Origin: an uncultured Luminiphilus sp.
GTDB taxonomy: Bacteria > Pseudomonadota > Gammaproteobacteria > Pseudomonadales > Halieaceae
Direction: 5' to 3'
Length of the DNA: 64,000 nucleotides
Assembly (NCBI GenBank): GCA_943787485.1
Contig: CALSMP010000001.1
Coordinates: 1-64,000, forward strand
Shown here in pieces: positions 16,739 to 26,757 of the stretch. The notes beneath the pieces are model-generated. The model searched no databases. It was not told the origin of the DNA and saw only the letters and a program-made list of their open reading frames with translations. The stretch's first letter is position 1; every line of letters starts with the position of its first letter. Made by a program: the position numbers and the translations under genes.

Positions 16739-19282
16739 ATGGAAGGAGGCGCTGTGGAAACGCGTGGCAACAGTTTATTACGTACCAATTGGGGTCAGAC
16801 GTTTGGCATTGCGCTGGTCGGGGGCGCAGCGGCCTTTGCGCTTGAGTACGTTCGGGTCGATCCTACCTTTGGTGTAGGGGTTGCACTCTGGCTATTTTTT
16901 CCCCTTGTCGTCTTATCGCTGTGTGGTGGCTTCGCCGCCATGGGTTCGGCAGCGGTGGCCGTCACCTTACAATACTCGTTAAGCGATCACGCGCTCTCTG
17001 CATTTGATGCCGCCATTTATCTGTTTACGGTTACCGCGTGTTGCCTCGTTGTTTGGCGCACGCGACAAATGCGTATTGTCGATGGGGTATTACTGTCTTG
17101 GGCGGCGGTAATTCCGGCCAATGTCATTTATCACCAAGCACTGTTTCAGTATGGATTGAATGCGGGGATTTTGGAGCTTTCCTCGGATCTCATGTCTCAG
17201 CTGATTCCGGCGATGCTGGCGCAGTGGTTGGCTATGAGGCCGTTTCCATTGGCCCCGTTATTCCCACGTTTATCCTCTACTATGGCAACGAAACCGTATG
17301 GCCTAGCGGTCGTTATCCGGCTATTACAACTGCCTATCGTCTTGCTTTTACTCCTCGCTAGCATTGAATTCGTTGCCACCCAGTCGCTTTACCAAAGGGT
17401 AGAGCTTGAGCGCTCTCTGGCCCTCCAACGTGCTCATAGTGTGATGGTGGTGGCAAAGTCCGTCCTAGAGGGCACGTCTTTTTCCCAACAAGACGCGCTT
17501 GAGGAGCAGGTGGTAGAGGAGCTTTTGCGGGCAATGGCGGTATCGGCGTCTTTTGTAGAAACGGGTTTAACACAAAAGGTAGACGAGGCGGCACAGCCCG
17601 AGTCGGATGCCACAGACAGAGAAAAATTAAAGACCGTAGATCTTGGTCCCTTTAAGAGCGGGTTGCGCATCGACCTGCTGTTTGATGCTTATGAAACTCC
17701 GCCAGTGGCTCAGCCAGCCATTGTAATCACGCCCTCGACTCAACAGCGCGACAGAAGCCCTATCGATTGGGTTTATCAGCGTGAGTGGATGGTTGAGGAG
17801 CCTTTCACCCCGGATTTTCGTTCAGGCACCGTTAGGATTAGTGGTCAGGTAGCGAACCCCGTGGCGGTCAACTATTGGGCCATGATGTGGGGCCTGCTGG
17901 CGACCTTTGTTCTTCTTGGAGGCTTACTAGGTATTTACCAAAGGTGGGTTCGTCGGGCTGGCGAATCAGTGCGCCAAAGTCTCCGTCAATTTGCCGCGTG
18001 GCAGCCGGGCGATAACATTGTGCTCTCGCTGCCGTTTGAGCGCGGACTAATTGATGACGTCGACTCGGTGCGAGATAACCTGCAAGGTCTTATCGATAAA
18101 TTCAATTCGAATTACCATGAGCTGAATGCTTCTAATGCCCGGCGTGAGCAGTTGTTGAATCAACTGAAAACCATCTACTCGGCCATAAATGAACCGATTA
18201 TCGTTGTCAGTCAGGGATTTCAGCTGAACGAGTCGTTAAGTAACCAGGCAGGTATTGATTGGGGGCGACGGCTTCAATCAGATTTAGCCCAGGTGAAGCG
18301 AGCGCTTTTCGCTGAAAAGCCGCAGAGCGCTGAAATCCGCCCTATGAGTAAGTTTGCAAGCATTCTGTTGGCGGAACTCCAGGAAGGGGTTTCACGAGAT
18401 AAATCGGCGATTCGCTTGTGCAGCGAGACAGGCGAACAAACTGATTTCTATGTGTCTGTCGGTGCAATAAGCAAGAAGGAGAGTGACGGTTCGGCGGTCG
18501 AAAATTCTGGCGTAGAAGGCGATATTGTCATTCTGCTGAGTGATGTTTCTGAAAATATTGCTGCGCGAAAAGCGCTTGAGCACCAGTCTAAAATTACAGC
18601 GCTTGAGGATCTAGCGACAGGTATCGCTCATGAATTGAACCAACCCTTAAATATTATTCGGCTAGGGCTGGCAAATATTGAGCAGCGGGCAGCACGAAAA
18701 ACTCTCGATGGCTCTGCGCTTGCTCACAAAATTGAGCGGCTCAATGAGCAAGTAACGAGAATGGGTGTGTTAATTAAGGCGATGGGCGTCTACTCAGCCT
18801 TTGAAAACGCGAATCCGAAAGCGATCGATCCCTGCGTCATCTTGGCAGATGTGCTTGCCACGATGAACCATGATCTCGTTACGCACCACATAACCGTCGA
18901 GACTGTATGCGATGCCGGCAGCCATTGTGTTGTGGCCAACGACAAATACCTGGGGAGACTGTTCGCTGAGGTGCTCGGTAATGCCTCGGACGCTCTGAAA
19001 GCCGTAGATGTTGAAGTCCGAAAACTGTTTGTTCGCCAGTATACCGATAAGCACTACTGGATTGTGGAGATCGAGGACAGTGGTGAAGGTTTTATGGAGG
19101 AGGACGAGAATCGATTATTCGAGCCCTTTTATACGACTAGACAGGATGCGGAACATGCTGGTTTGGGCCTTACTACTGCGCGGCATATTGTGAGCGACCT
19201 GGGTGGGACAATTACAGTTGAGCGACGTGCTCATCGAACTTTAGCAACGATAAGACTGCCCCTCGAATTAGCTAGCGCCTAG
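16739..19282 (+). CDS. Membrane-bound sensor histidine kinase
   Basis: About 847 residues from the ATG at 16739 (GGGAGG upstream; a GTG at 16733 is also open). The N-terminal 200 residues are hydrophobic with about six membrane segments, MASE1-like in layout. A further membrane helix (LLQLPIVLLLLLASIEF) starts near 205. An extracytoplasmic stretch of about 150 residues and another helix (LLATFVLLGGLLGIY) near 385 follow, then a linker, a poorly conserved PAS-like segment, the H-box IAHELNQPL (His near 631) and an HATPase domain (LGNASDALK, EDSGEGF, FEPFYTTR, HAGLGLTTARHI). No receiver domain and no response regulator lie nearby. It is divergent from the TonB-receptor operon (about 290 bases between starts) and its catalytic core resembles that of the small kinase at 9692-10477. 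Confidence 0.85.
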   Translation: MEGGAVETRGNSLLRTNWGQTFGIALVGGAAAFALEYVRVDPTFGVGVALWLFFPLVVLSLCGGFAAMGSAAVAVTLQYSLSDHALSAFDAAIYLFTVTACCLVVWRTRQMRIVDGVLLSWAAVIPANVIYHQALFQYGLNAGILELSSDLMSQLIPAMLAQWLAMRPFPLAPLFPRLSSTMATKPYGLAVVIRLLQLPIVLLLLLASIEFVATQSLYQRVELERSLALQRAHSVMVVAKSVLEGTSFSQQDALEEQVVEELLRAMAVSASFVETGLTQKVDEAAQPESDATDREKLKTVDLGPFKSGLRIDLLFDAYETPPVAQPAIVITPSTQQRDRSPIDWVYQREWMVEEPFTPDFRSGTVRISGQVANPVAVNYWAMMWGLLATFVLLGGLLGIYQRWVRRAGESVRQSLRQFAAWQPGDNIVLSLPFERGLIDDVDSVRDNLQGLIDKFNSNYHELNASNARREQLLNQLKTIYSAINEPIIVVSQGFQLNESLSNQAGIDWGRRLQSDLAQVKRALFAEKPQSAEIRPMSKFASILLAELQEGVSRDKSAIRLCSETGEQTDFYVSVGAISKKESDGSAVENSGVEGDIVILLSDVSENIAARKALEHQSKITALEDLATGIAHELNQPLNIIRLGLANIEQRAARKTLDGSALAHKIERLNEQVTRMGVLIKAMGVYSAFENANPKAIDPCVILADVLATMNHDLVTHHITVETVCDAGSHCVVANDKYLGRLFAEVLGNASDALKAVDVEVRKLFVRQYTDKHYWIVEIEDSGEGFMEEDENRLFEPFYTTRQDAEHAGLGLTTARHIVSDLGGTITVERRAHRTLATIRLPLELASA

Positions 19283-19305
19283 CCGGATTAATTGGTCGGG
19301 CCGCT

Positions 19306-20295
19306 TCAGGCCGAGCGGTGTTTCTGCTCCCACGCCCAGGCGGTTGCCACAATCATCTCGATCTCGGAATGACGCGGTTGCCAACCGAGTTCCTCTCGAG
19401 CACGGGAGGCATCCGCGACAAGTCTCGCCGGGTCGCCCTCTCGGCGTTGACCCAGACGGTAAGGTATTGATTGGCCGACGATATCCTCGCAGGCGGCAAA
19501 GACTTCCTTTACCGAAAAACCAACGCCGTTACCCAAATTGAAGGCATCGAATTGAGGGCCTTCAAGGCGCTGTTGTTCCAGGGCGTTCATGGCGCGAAGG
19601 TGCGCATCCGCTAAATCTTGCACATGTATGTAATCTCTTACGCAGGTGCCATCAGGGGTCGGATAATCGTCACCAAAAATAGTCAGGGGTTGACCGGCGC
19701 CTGATGCTGCTTTTAACGCAGTTGGGATAAGGTGGGTCTCGGGATCGTGAACTTCCCCAAGGGACGCATCTTCGGCGGCTCCCGCGGCATTGAAGTAGCG
19801 TAAAGAGACTGCTGCCATTGGCGAAGCCTCGCAGGTCGCTTTTAGCATATTCTCTACCGTTAGTTTGGTTTGGCCATAGACATTGATCGGTACCTTTGGG
19901 TGATTTTCTGTAATCCGATCGGTGAGCGGGTTGCCATAAATAGCCGCAGTAGATGAAAACACCACGCGATGCCAGCCGTTCTCCAGCGCGACCTCGAGAA
20001 GATTGGCTGTTCCTGTCACGTTATTTTGATAATAGGTAACCGGCGTCTTCGCCGATTCGCCGACCAGCGACTTGGCGGCAAAGTGAAAGATGCCGTCGAT
20101 CTCGAGGCCACGCAGTGCATCCCGCAGCGCTGAGGGGTTCCGCAGGTCTACGTCGAGGACCACTTGTCCCTGAGTTGCCCAGCGGTGTCCGGTGGAAAAG
20201 TTGTCGAGAATCGTCGCGGTGTGGCCATGCTGCAGAAGCGCGCGCACCGTATGCGACCCCACGTAACCCGCACCTCCGGTTACCAGATAATGCAC
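19306..20295 (-). CDS. galE: UDP-glucose 4-epimerase
   Basis: 329 residues, the usual GalE length. Interconverts UDP-glucose and UDP-galactose for surface glycan synthesis. NAD-binding LVTGGAGYVGSHT is at the N-terminus, followed by LDNFSTG, FHFAAKSLVGES, SSTAAIYG (catalytic Ser/Thr), NVYGQTK (the YxxxK pair) and the substrate-binding RYFNAAGA. The C-terminal region GxxREGDPARLVAD is typical. It lies just downstream of rpoD on the same strand with a 98-base gap and converges on the kinase gene at its 3' end. It could supply the glycosyltransferases elsewhere in this window. Confidence 0.92.
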   Translation of the reverse strand: MHYLVTGGAGYVGSHTVRALLQHGHTATILDNFSTGHRWATQGQVVLDVDLRNPSALRDALRGLEIDGIFHFAAKSLVGESAKTPVTYYQNNVTGTANLLEVALENGWHRVVFSSTAAIYGNPLTDRITENHPKVPINVYGQTKLTVENMLKATCEASPMAAVSLRYFNAAGAAEDASLGEVHDPETHLIPTALKAASGAGQPLTIFGDDYPTPDGTCVRDYIHVQDLADAHLRAMNALEQQRLEGPQFDAFNLGNGVGFSVKEVFAACEDIVGQSIPYRLGQRREGDPARLVADASRAREELGWQPRHSEIEMIVATAWAWEQKHRSA

Positions 20296-20392
20296 GCTTG
20301 AGTTGCCTTATGAGATCGGTGGCGATGCGCGCAGGCGTCGCCAGTAGTGCAGCACATCATACCCGGCGCATCGTGCAAACCCAGGCCAACTC

Positions 20393-22219
20393 TTACTCGT
20401 CGAGGAAGCTGCGGAGGTAATCGGAGCGAGTAGGGTGGCGCAGCTTGCGCAAGGCCTTGGCTTCGATCTGGCGGATACGCTCGCGGGTCACATCAAACTG
20501 CTTGCCGACTTCCTCGAGGGTGTGATCAGTGTTCATGTCGATACCAAAGCGCATTCGCAACACCTTGGCTTCGCGGGCGGTTAAGCCGCCCAAGACTTCG
20601 CGCGTGGCCTCGGTGAGGCCCTCTTCAGTGGCCGATTCGACCGGAGAGGCAATGGTGAGGTCTTCGATAAAGTCGCCCAGATGCGAGTCTTCGTCGTCGC
20701 CGATGGGCGTCTCCATCGAGATGGGCTCTTTGGCGATCTTAAGCACCTTGCGCACTTTATCTTCGGGCATCTCCATACGCTCGCCGAGCTCTTCGGGCGT
20801 CGGTTCGCGCCCCATCTCTTGCAGCATCTGACGCGAAATACGGTTTAGCTTGTTGATCGTTTCAATCATGTGCACCGGAATACGGATGGTGCGCGCCTGA
20901 TCCGCAATCGATCGCGTGATGGCCTGCCGGATCCACCACGTGGCATAGGTCGAGAACTTGTAACCGCGGCGATACTCGAACTTGTCGACCGCCTTCATCA
21001 GGCCGATATTGCCTTCCTGAATCAAATCGAGGAACTGCAGGCCCCGGTTGGTGTACTTCTTGGCGATCGAAATCACGAGGCGCAGGTTGGCCTCTACCAT
21101 CTCTTTCTTGGCGCGTCGGGCACGGGCTTCGCCCATGCTCATGCGACGATTGATTTCCTTGATTTCGGCAATACCGAGGCCCGTGGCCTCTTCGACATTC
21201 GCGATCTGCCGCTGCAGGCGCTGCAGCTCTTCTTTGTGCTGATTGATCTTGGCGCCGACGTCCTTCTTGCGTGCAACGCGGCTGACCCAGCGGCTGTCAC
21301 TCTCGGAGCCCTGGAAGCTCTTAATGAATTCCTTGCGGTCCATGCGGCAGTCGCGCACCACAATGCGCATGATCTCGCGTTCCGGCTCACGCACGGCTGA
21401 CAGCGCAATGCGAGGTTCATCAATCAGCGGGTCAAAAACCCGCGGCGTGAGCTTAAAAAACTTGAATAGCTCGCCGAGCTTGTTCATCTCGGTGAGCGCA
21501 TCCTTGTGATCCCGGCCTTTAGAAGCGATGGCTTTTTCTGTCTTTGTGCACTGGCGCTTCAGCGCCGCGAAACGCTTCTTGGCCTCGACGGGGTCGGGGC
21601 CGACAGGGCCTTCTTCTTCCTCTTCAGCGGCGTCGCCTTTTCGTTCGGCTGCTTTTTGCTCGGCGGCTGCGGCCATTTCGGCGGCCGAGGGCACATGTTC
21701 GGCGGGATCGAGGTAACCGATCATGACATCGGTCAGTTTGCGTTCTTCTTTGGCGACCAGGTCGTATTCATTGCAGAGCTGGCGCACCACAGCCGGGTAG
21801 TGAGCCAACGCGGCCATCAGCTCGCGAATGCCTTCTTCAATGCGCTTGGCAATGATGATCTCGCCTTCGCGCGTTAAAAGCTCCACCGTGCCCATCTCGC
21901 GCATATACATGCGCACCGGGTCGGTGGTGCGTCCGGCTTCCTGTTCCACGGCGGCTAGTGCAGCAGCGGCCTCGGCCGCGGCGATTTCGTCTGCCGAGCG
22001 GTCACCCTCAGACATCAGCAGCTCATCAGCATCCGGCGCCTGCTCAAACACCTGAATGCCCATGTCGTTGATCATCTGGATGATGTCTTCGACCTGATCG
22101 GGATCAGAGATGTCCTGAGGGAGGTGATCGTTGACTTCAGCGTAGGTCAGGTATCCCTGCTCTTTTCCCTTTGCAATCAGGGCTTTAAGTCGGGATTGCT
22201 GATGCACTTTGTCCTGCAT
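20393..22219 (-). CDS. rpoD: RNA polymerase primary sigma factor
   Basis: 608 residues from the ATG at 22217-22219 ([20 protein letters not shown], the normal RpoD N-terminus). The open frame extends 26 codons further but without family similarity. It has an acidic region 1.1, region 1.2 ([21 protein letters not shown]), a long non-conserved region, region 2 ([20 protein letters not shown] and [20 protein letters not shown], which bind core and melt the -10 element), region 3, and region 4 with the helix-turn-helix ([20 protein letters not shown]) that reads the -35 box. It is the last gene of the macromolecular-synthesis operon after rpsU, yqeY and dnaG. A 264-base gap before it may hold an internal promoter. 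Confidence 0.97.
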   Translation of the reverse strand: MQDKVHQQSRLKALIAKGKEQGYLTYAEVNDHLPQDISDPDQVEDIIQMINDMGIQVFEQAPDADELLMSEGDRSADEIAAAEAAAALAAVEQEAGRTTDPVRMYMREMGTVELLTREGEIIIAKRIEEGIRELMAALAHYPAVVRQLCNEYDLVAKEERKLTDVMIGYLDPAEHVPSAAEMAAAAEQKAAERKGDAAEEEEEGPVGPDPVEAKKRFAALKRQCTKTEKAIASKGRDHKDALTEMNKLGELFKFFKLTPRVFDPLIDEPRIALSAVREPEREIMRIVVRDCRMDRKEFIKSFQGSESDSRWVSRVARKKDVGAKINQHKEELQRLQRQIANVEEATGLGIAEIKEINRRMSMGEARARRAKKEMVEANLRLVISIAKKYTNRGLQFLDLIQEGNIGLMKAVDKFEYRRGYKFSTYATWWIRQAITRSIADQARTIRIPVHMIETINKLNRISRQMLQEMGREPTPEELGERMEMPEDKVRKVLKIAKEPISMETPIGDDEDSHLGDFIEDLTIASPVESATEEGLTEATREVLGGLTAREAKVLRMRFGIDMNTDHTLEEVGKQFDVTRERIRQIEAKALRKLRHPTRSDYLRSFLDE

Positions 22220-22483
22220 GCTTAACCCTGCGTGTTTATTAGAGTGAAATAAGTTCGAGATTGTACCGTGGACCGTGAAATTGGACCATCGATGCACCTG
22301 AATTATTGTAATTTTCCTAAGATTTTAACCGGTTTGAGCAAAAAAACCGACTGAATCGTCGTGATTGGTCTCTTTCGCCTTCCAGAGTCGCCGCTTGCGG
22401 GCGCTTTGGCCCGCCGACGGGGCGAGGTAGCGAGGTGGGGCTTAAAGCTCCGGGGGCTAGCCATCAGCCATTTTGGGTGGGGG

Positions 22484-24406
22484 TCAGGCTTTACCCGTGA
22501 GTGCCCTGATCCTCCGGGTGGTGTCCAAGAGCTCCTGTTTTTCGTCGGCCGTCATCGACTCGTAGTTTTTTGCCTTTAGTTCAGCGTTCCGAGCGCGCAG
22601 TATTGAAAGCGCCTCTTCGTGAGTCACCCGAGTCAGCAAAGCCTCGAACAATTCGGCCTGCCCGGCATTGTCCTCTAAGGGTTCACGTCCTGCCAGCTCG
22701 GTCAGCAAGTTGCCTTGCGGCGTGCCATACCAAAACCCCAGCAGGGCAGCAGTGCTGATATCGGGCTGGGCTTGAACCCGTGTAATAAAGTCACTCAGGA
22801 GCGCGAGATCGTGCCGGTCGGCTTCCGGGAGTGTGTTCGCCTCAACGCGCTCAGCGAGTTTAGGATTGAGAACTAATAAACCCAGGAGGCGGTGTACCGG
22901 GTTGCGGCTCGACGGTATCAGGGTCTCGTCGGCGTGCTGAAGCGTGTTGTCGGAGTCGCCGGCAGCCTTCGTCAGCCATGCTGGAGGGCCGTCCTCGTCT
23001 CGATCACTCGGAGGCTCTTCGCCCCGAGGGTATTGCGAGGATTCGGCTGTCGGCCGCTCCCGCGAGGTGTCCTCACGGTGAGCGGCGATAGACGCTATGA
23101 CCTCCGGCGGCGGCGTTTGTAGGCGCTTAAGGCTATCGATATCGATCCCGGTGCGCTCGGCCAACGCCTGATACATCAGGGCTTTAAAAACGCCTTCGGG
23201 AAGCTGCGAGAGAAAGGGCGCGGCCATCTTCGCGAAGCGCGCCTTGCCATCGAGGGTGCCGGTGTCGATGCCCTCGGCGAGTCGTGTAAATAAAAACGTC
23301 TCCAATGGGGTCGCTGTATCAAACAGGTGCTCAAGATGTTCACGGCCTTTGTCGCGCACAACGGTATCGGGGTCCTCGCCCTCGGCCAAAAACAGAAAGC
23401 GGGCTTGGCGGCCATCTTCCATCGCCGGGAGGGTCGCCTCCAACGCGCGAAACGCCGCTTTGCGACCGGCCTCGTCCCCGTCAAAGCAGAACACGACTTC
23501 TGGGACGTGGCGGAACAAGCGTTCCAGATGCGCCTCGCTGGTCGCCGTGCCGAGGGTGGCGACCGCGTAGGTGATGCCAAATTGGGCGAGCGCAATCACA
23601 TCCATGTAGCCTTCGACTACAACAATACGCTCGAGGCTGCGCTCGGACTTTCGGGCCTGATAAAGGCCGTACAGTTCGCGCGATTTCTGAAAAACCGGTG
23701 TTTCAGGGGAGTTGAGGTATTTCGGTTTATCATCCCCGAGCACGCGACCGCCAAAGGCAATGACTCGGCCACGAGCATCTAGGATGGGAAACATGATGCG
23801 GTCACGGAACCGGTCGTAGACACGGTTCTTATCGTTTTTTACCAGCATGCCGCCGGTCATGAGCAGTCGCTGGGGGGTCTCTTGGTTGCCGAGCGTTGTC
23901 AGGAGATTGTCCCAGCCGGGGGGCGCAAAGCCGACACGAAATTGTCGGGCGATCTCGCCGCTAAGGCCTCGGCTCTTAAGGTAGGCCACGGCTCGCGAGG
24001 CTTGCTCATGATGACGCAAGCCATGTTCATAAAAACGAGCGGCTTGTTCTAGCTGCTCGAGCAGTGGGCGGTTGCTGTCTTGCGCCGGCTTTTCGCCGGG
24101 CCTGGCCTCTTCCCGGGGCACCTCCAGCCCGCAGGTCTGTGCCAGCGACTCGATTGCCTCGGGGAATTCCATGCGCTCGTAATCCATGACGAAGCCAATG
24201 GCGTTACCCCCGGCACCGCAGCCGAAGCAGTAGAAAAATTGTTTTTCAGGGTTGACGGAAAACGAGGGGGTTTTTTCGTCGTGAAAGGGGCAGCACGCGG
24301 AGAAGTTCTTGCCGGACTTTCGGAGTTTGACTCGCCGGTCTATCACCTCAACGATGTCGACCCGGTCGAGAAGGTCGTCGATAAATTTTTCGGGGATGCG
24401 GGCCAC
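22484..24406 (-). CDS. dnaG: DNA primase
   Basis: 640 residues, a complete DnaG that lays RNA primers for replication. The zinc finger is near the N-terminus (Cys39, His42, Cys60, Cys63: CPFHDEKTPSF, YCFGCGAGG). The catalytic core follows with VGFAPPGW, IMFPILDARGRVIAFGGR, and the TOPRIM motifs VVVEGYMDVI and FCFDGDEAGRKAA (acidic metal ligands). A C-terminal helical DnaB-binding domain comes after a low-complexity linker. It sits 16 bases downstream of yqeY on the same strand. No frameshift is seen. Confidence 0.96.
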   Translation of the reverse strand: MARIPEKFIDDLLDRVDIVEVIDRRVKLRKSGKNFSACCPFHDEKTPSFSVNPEKQFFYCFGCGAGGNAIGFVMDYERMEFPEAIESLAQTCGLEVPREEARPGEKPAQDSNRPLLEQLEQAARFYEHGLRHHEQASRAVAYLKSRGLSGEIARQFRVGFAPPGWDNLLTTLGNQETPQRLLMTGGMLVKNDKNRVYDRFRDRIMFPILDARGRVIAFGGRVLGDDKPKYLNSPETPVFQKSRELYGLYQARKSERSLERIVVVEGYMDVIALAQFGITYAVATLGTATSEAHLERLFRHVPEVVFCFDGDEAGRKAAFRALEATLPAMEDGRQARFLFLAEGEDPDTVVRDKGREHLEHLFDTATPLETFLFTRLAEGIDTGTLDGKARFAKMAAPFLSQLPEGVFKALMYQALAERTGIDIDSLKRLQTPPPEVIASIAAHREDTSRERPTAESSQYPRGEEPPSDRDEDGPPAWLTKAAGDSDNTLQHADETLIPSSRNPVHRLLGLLVLNPKLAERVEANTLPEADRHDLALLSDFITRVQAQPDISTAALLGFWYGTPQGNLLTELAGREPLEDNAGQAELFEALLTRVTHEEALSILRARNAELKAKNYESMTADEKQELLDTTRRIRALTGKA

Positions 24407-24421
24407 GGCGCGACGAGGTCG

Positions 24422-24871
24422 CTAGCCGTTCAGCTTGGCTTTGACGAGCTTGGAGACTTCACCCATGTCGGCCCGACCCTGTAGCTTGGGTTTGATGGCA
24501 CCCATCAGGGGGCCCATCGCGGCCATGCCAGTGGCATCAATGCCCGCCAGTGCTTCATCGATCAAGGTTTCAATGTCGGCTGCGGACAGCTGCTCGGGCA
24601 GGAACTCTTGAATGACCGCGATCTCCGAATCTTCTTGGGCGGCGAGCTCTTCCCGGCCAGCGTCACGGTATTGGGAGGCGGAGTCTCGGCGCTGCTTAAC
24701 CATCTTGTCGAGGATCGACAGCGCGCGCGCGTCGTCGATGTCGATGCGTTCATCGACTTCGACGCGTTTGAATTCGGCTTGAATGAGACGAATGGTGGCC
24801 AGTCGGGCTTTATCCCGGGCCTTCATGGCGGCCTTCATCTCCGCCTTGACGGTGGTGACGAGGTCGCTCAC
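24422..24871 (-). CDS. yqeY: GatB/YqeY domain protein
   Basis: 149 residues, all helical. It matches the YqeY family related to the C-terminal tRNA-binding domain of the GatB amidotransferase subunit: KAAMKARDKARLATIRLI, SILDKMVKQRRDSASQYRDA, EFLPEQLS and a final MGxVSKLVKAKLNG. The molecular function of free-standing YqeY is not established. Its place between rpsU and dnaG is conserved in pseudomonads and many other gammaproteobacteria. Confidence 0.93.
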   Translation of the reverse strand: MSDLVTTVKAEMKAAMKARDKARLATIRLIQAEFKRVEVDERIDIDDARALSILDKMVKQRRDSASQYRDAGREELAAQEDSEIAVIQEFLPEQLSAADIETLIDEALAGIDATGMAAMGPLMGAIKPKLQGRADMGEVSKLVKAKLNG

Positions 24872-24889
24872 GTGAGGTGTCTCCGGATC

Positions 24890-25105
24890 TTAGTAGAGGC
24901 GCTGACGCTTGCGATTCTCGCGTGACACCTTCTTGGCGTGACGCTTAACGGCGGCGGCGGCGGCGCGCTTGCGGATTGTCGTGGGCTTTTCGTAGTGCTC
25001 ACGCTTGCGCACCTCGGCCAAGAGGCCAGCCTTTTCGCAGGAGCGCTTGAACCGACGCAATGCAACGTCGAAGGGCTCGTTTTCTTTTACCTTAACTGAA
25101 GGCAT
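24890..25105 (-). CDS. rpsU: 30S ribosomal protein S21
   Basis: 71 residues, the normal length. It is highly basic, with [20 protein letters not shown] at the N-terminus, the KREHYEKPT motif and an Arg/Lys-rich tail. S21 helps the 30S subunit engage the Shine-Dalgarno/anti-Shine-Dalgarno helix. First gene of the rpsU-yqeY-dnaG-rpoD operon, with AGGAAG upstream of its ATG and a good sigma-70 promoter at 25200-25228. Confidence 0.97.
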   Translation of the reverse strand: MPSVKVKENEPFDVALRRFKRSCEKAGLLAEVRKREHYEKPTTIRKRAAAAAVKRHAKKVSRENRKRQRLY

Positions 25106-25199
25106 TCAACTCACTTCCTGTTGGTTCTGTCGGCATGCGTGCCGAGCCGTTGTTCTTGTCCGAGCCAAAAAAACCGGCCCGATACGTCAAAGGGCGCGC

Positions 25200-25228
25200 A
25201 GTATAGGCGCGCTGGGGGGATTTTGCAA
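25200..25228 (-). promoter_or_regulatory. Sigma-70 promoter of the rpsU operon
   Basis: On the minus strand TTGCAA (25223-25228) and TATACT (25200-25205) are separated by exactly 17 bases, about 95 bases before the rpsU start. It is oriented to drive rpsU-yqeY-dnaG-rpoD. A small inverted repeat (25130-25145) lies in the resulting leader. Confidence 0.7.
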
Positions 25229-25281
25229 AGCCAATCAACGTGTTAGTTTTCCCTCCCTTTCGGCGAATTTGGGTAGTAAAC

Positions 25282-26316
25282 GTGCGGGTATTGGGCATTG
25301 AAACCAGCTGTGACGAGACCGGGATCGCGCTTTACGATACCGAGCGGGGATTGCTTGCCGACGCCCTCTACAGCCAGGTGCCCGTGCATGCCGAGTACGG
25401 TGGCGTGGTGCCCGAACTGGCCTCCCGGGACCATATTCGGAAGACCCTGCCCTTGGTGGAGCAGGTCCTCAGTGAGGCGGGAATACCCAAAAGTGACCTC
25501 GATGCCATTGCGTACACCGCCGGGCCCGGCCTCGTTGGCGCCTTGATGGTGGGGGCCACCTTGGCGCGCTCCATGGCGTTTGGGCTCGGGATTCCAAGCC
25601 TTGGCGTTCACCATATGGAAGGCCACCTGTTGGCACCGCTGTTGGCTGAGGATCCCCCGGAGTACCCGTTTATTGCGCTTTTGGTGAGCGGCGGCCACAG
25701 CCAATTGGTGCGGGTCGACGGGTTGGGGCGCTACGCCTTGTTGGGCGAATCGCTGGATGATGCCGCTGGTGAGGCCTTCGACAAGACTGCAAAGCTGCTG
25801 GGGCTACCCTATCCGGGCGGGCCGCAGGTGGCAGCGCTTGCCGAGAAGGGTGATCCGGCCCGGTTTACCTTCCCACGACCCATGGTTAAACATCCCGGGC
25901 TCGACATGAGTTTTAGCGGGCTTAAGACCCACACGCTGACCACCGTGAAAGCTTGCCGAGAAGAGAGCGGACTGACCGATCAGGATCGGGCAGATATTGC
26001 CTGGGCTTTCCAGCAAGCGGTGGTGGATACCCTGGTGATCAAGTGCCGCCGGGCTCTGGTGCAAGAGGGTCTGAAAACCCTGGTGATGGCGGGCGGAGTA
26101 AGTGCTAACTCTCTTTTAAGACATGATTTAGAAAGGAAGCTTCAGCCAGACGGGGTATCGGTGCATTACCCATCCCTGCGACTCTGTACCGATAATGGTG
26201 CCATGATTGCCTATGCCGGCGCCTTGCGGCTGGCGGCGGGTCAGCGAGATCCCCAAGATGCTGAAGTGCGCGCCCGCTGGCCCATGACCGAGCTTTCACC
26301 CCCGGAGGCGGCGTAG
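25282..26316 (+). CDS. tsaD: tRNA N6-adenosine threonylcarbamoyltransferase
   Basis: 344 residues from the GTG at 25282 ([13 protein letters not shown], the invariant family start). The 14 codons upstream are open but not family-like. Transfers threonylcarbamoyl to A37 of ANN-reading tRNAs with TsaB/TsaE. Metal-binding HHMEGH, the nucleotide-binding [31 protein letters not shown] and VMAGGVSAN are all present. It is divergent from rpsU, the arrangement found in E. coli and Pseudomonas, and its stop shares a base with the folB start (overlapping TAG/GTG), so the two are translationally coupled. Confidence 0.96.
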   Translation: MRVLGIETSCDETGIALYDTERGLLADALYSQVPVHAEYGGVVPELASRDHIRKTLPLVEQVLSEAGIPKSDLDAIAYTAGPGLVGALMVGATLARSMAFGLGIPSLGVHHMEGHLLAPLLAEDPPEYPFIALLVSGGHSQLVRVDGLGRYALLGESLDDAAGEAFDKTAKLLGLPYPGGPQVAALAEKGDPARFTFPRPMVKHPGLDMSFSGLKTHTLTTVKACREESGLTDQDRADIAWAFQQAVVDTLVIKCRRALVQEGLKTLVMAGGVSANSLLRHDLERKLQPDGVSVHYPSLRLCTDNGAMIAYAGALRLAAGQRDPQDAEVRARWPMTELSPPEAA

Positions 26317-26684
26317 TGGATACGGTATTCATTCGGGGGCTACGGGCCCAAGCGGTGATTGGCTGTTATGACCACGAGCGCACGATTCGCCAGCCGCTGA
26401 TTATCGATCTTGAATTGGCGACCGATGTGGCTAGCGGTGCCGCGACCGATCAGCTTGAGCATGCTTTGGATTACGCGGCGATATCCCAGCGCGTGATTGC
26501 CGAGGTCGAGGCGTCGAGCTATCAGCTGATCGAAAGTCTTGCCGAGCACCTCGCGGGCCTCATTAGAACCGACTTCGCTGTGCCCTGGTTGCGGGTGGCG
26601 GTGACAAAGCCCACAGCGGTAGCCGAGGCCGACGCTGTCGGAGTGGTCATCGAGCGAGGATCGCGATCCCAAGCTGCCGTTTAA
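26316..26684 (+). CDS. folB: Dihydroneopterin aldolase
   Basis: 122 residues starting at a GTG that overlaps the tsaD stop. Converts dihydroneopterin to 6-hydroxymethyl-dihydropterin in folate synthesis and can also epimerise. Family features: FIRGLRAQAVIGCYDHER, QPLIIDLEL, LDYAAISQRV, SYQLIESLAEHLA and the catalytic Lys in VTKPTA. In pseudomonads plsY and folate genes lie between or next to these genes; here folB follows tsaD directly. It is convergent with cca. Confidence 0.93.
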   Translation: MDTVFIRGLRAQAVIGCYDHERTIRQPLIIDLELATDVASGAATDQLEHALDYAAISQRVIAEVEASSYQLIESLAEHLAGLIRTDFAVPWLRVAVTKPTAVAEADAVGVVIERGSRSQAAV

Positions 26685-26732
26685 TGCTCGAGCCGTTGTT
26701 AAAAGTATTGTCGAGAAGTACTGCTGGAAAGG

Positions 26733-26748
26733 GGCGGTGAGGACCGCC
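26733..26748. terminator. Inverted repeat between convergent folB and cca
   Basis: GGCGGT and ACCGCC form a 6-bp stem with a 4-base GAGG loop in the 73-base gap between convergent genes. No T-run follows on either strand, so it is only a weak candidate for a shared terminator. Confidence 0.3.
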
Positions 26749-26757
26749 GAGAGGAAT

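Noticed and set aside
20870-21877. Open frames antisense to rpoD
   Set aside because: Shadow frames of a highly conserved gene.
23176-23782. Open frames on both strands inside dnaG
   Set aside because: Shadow frames of the primase; Arg-rich and without motifs.
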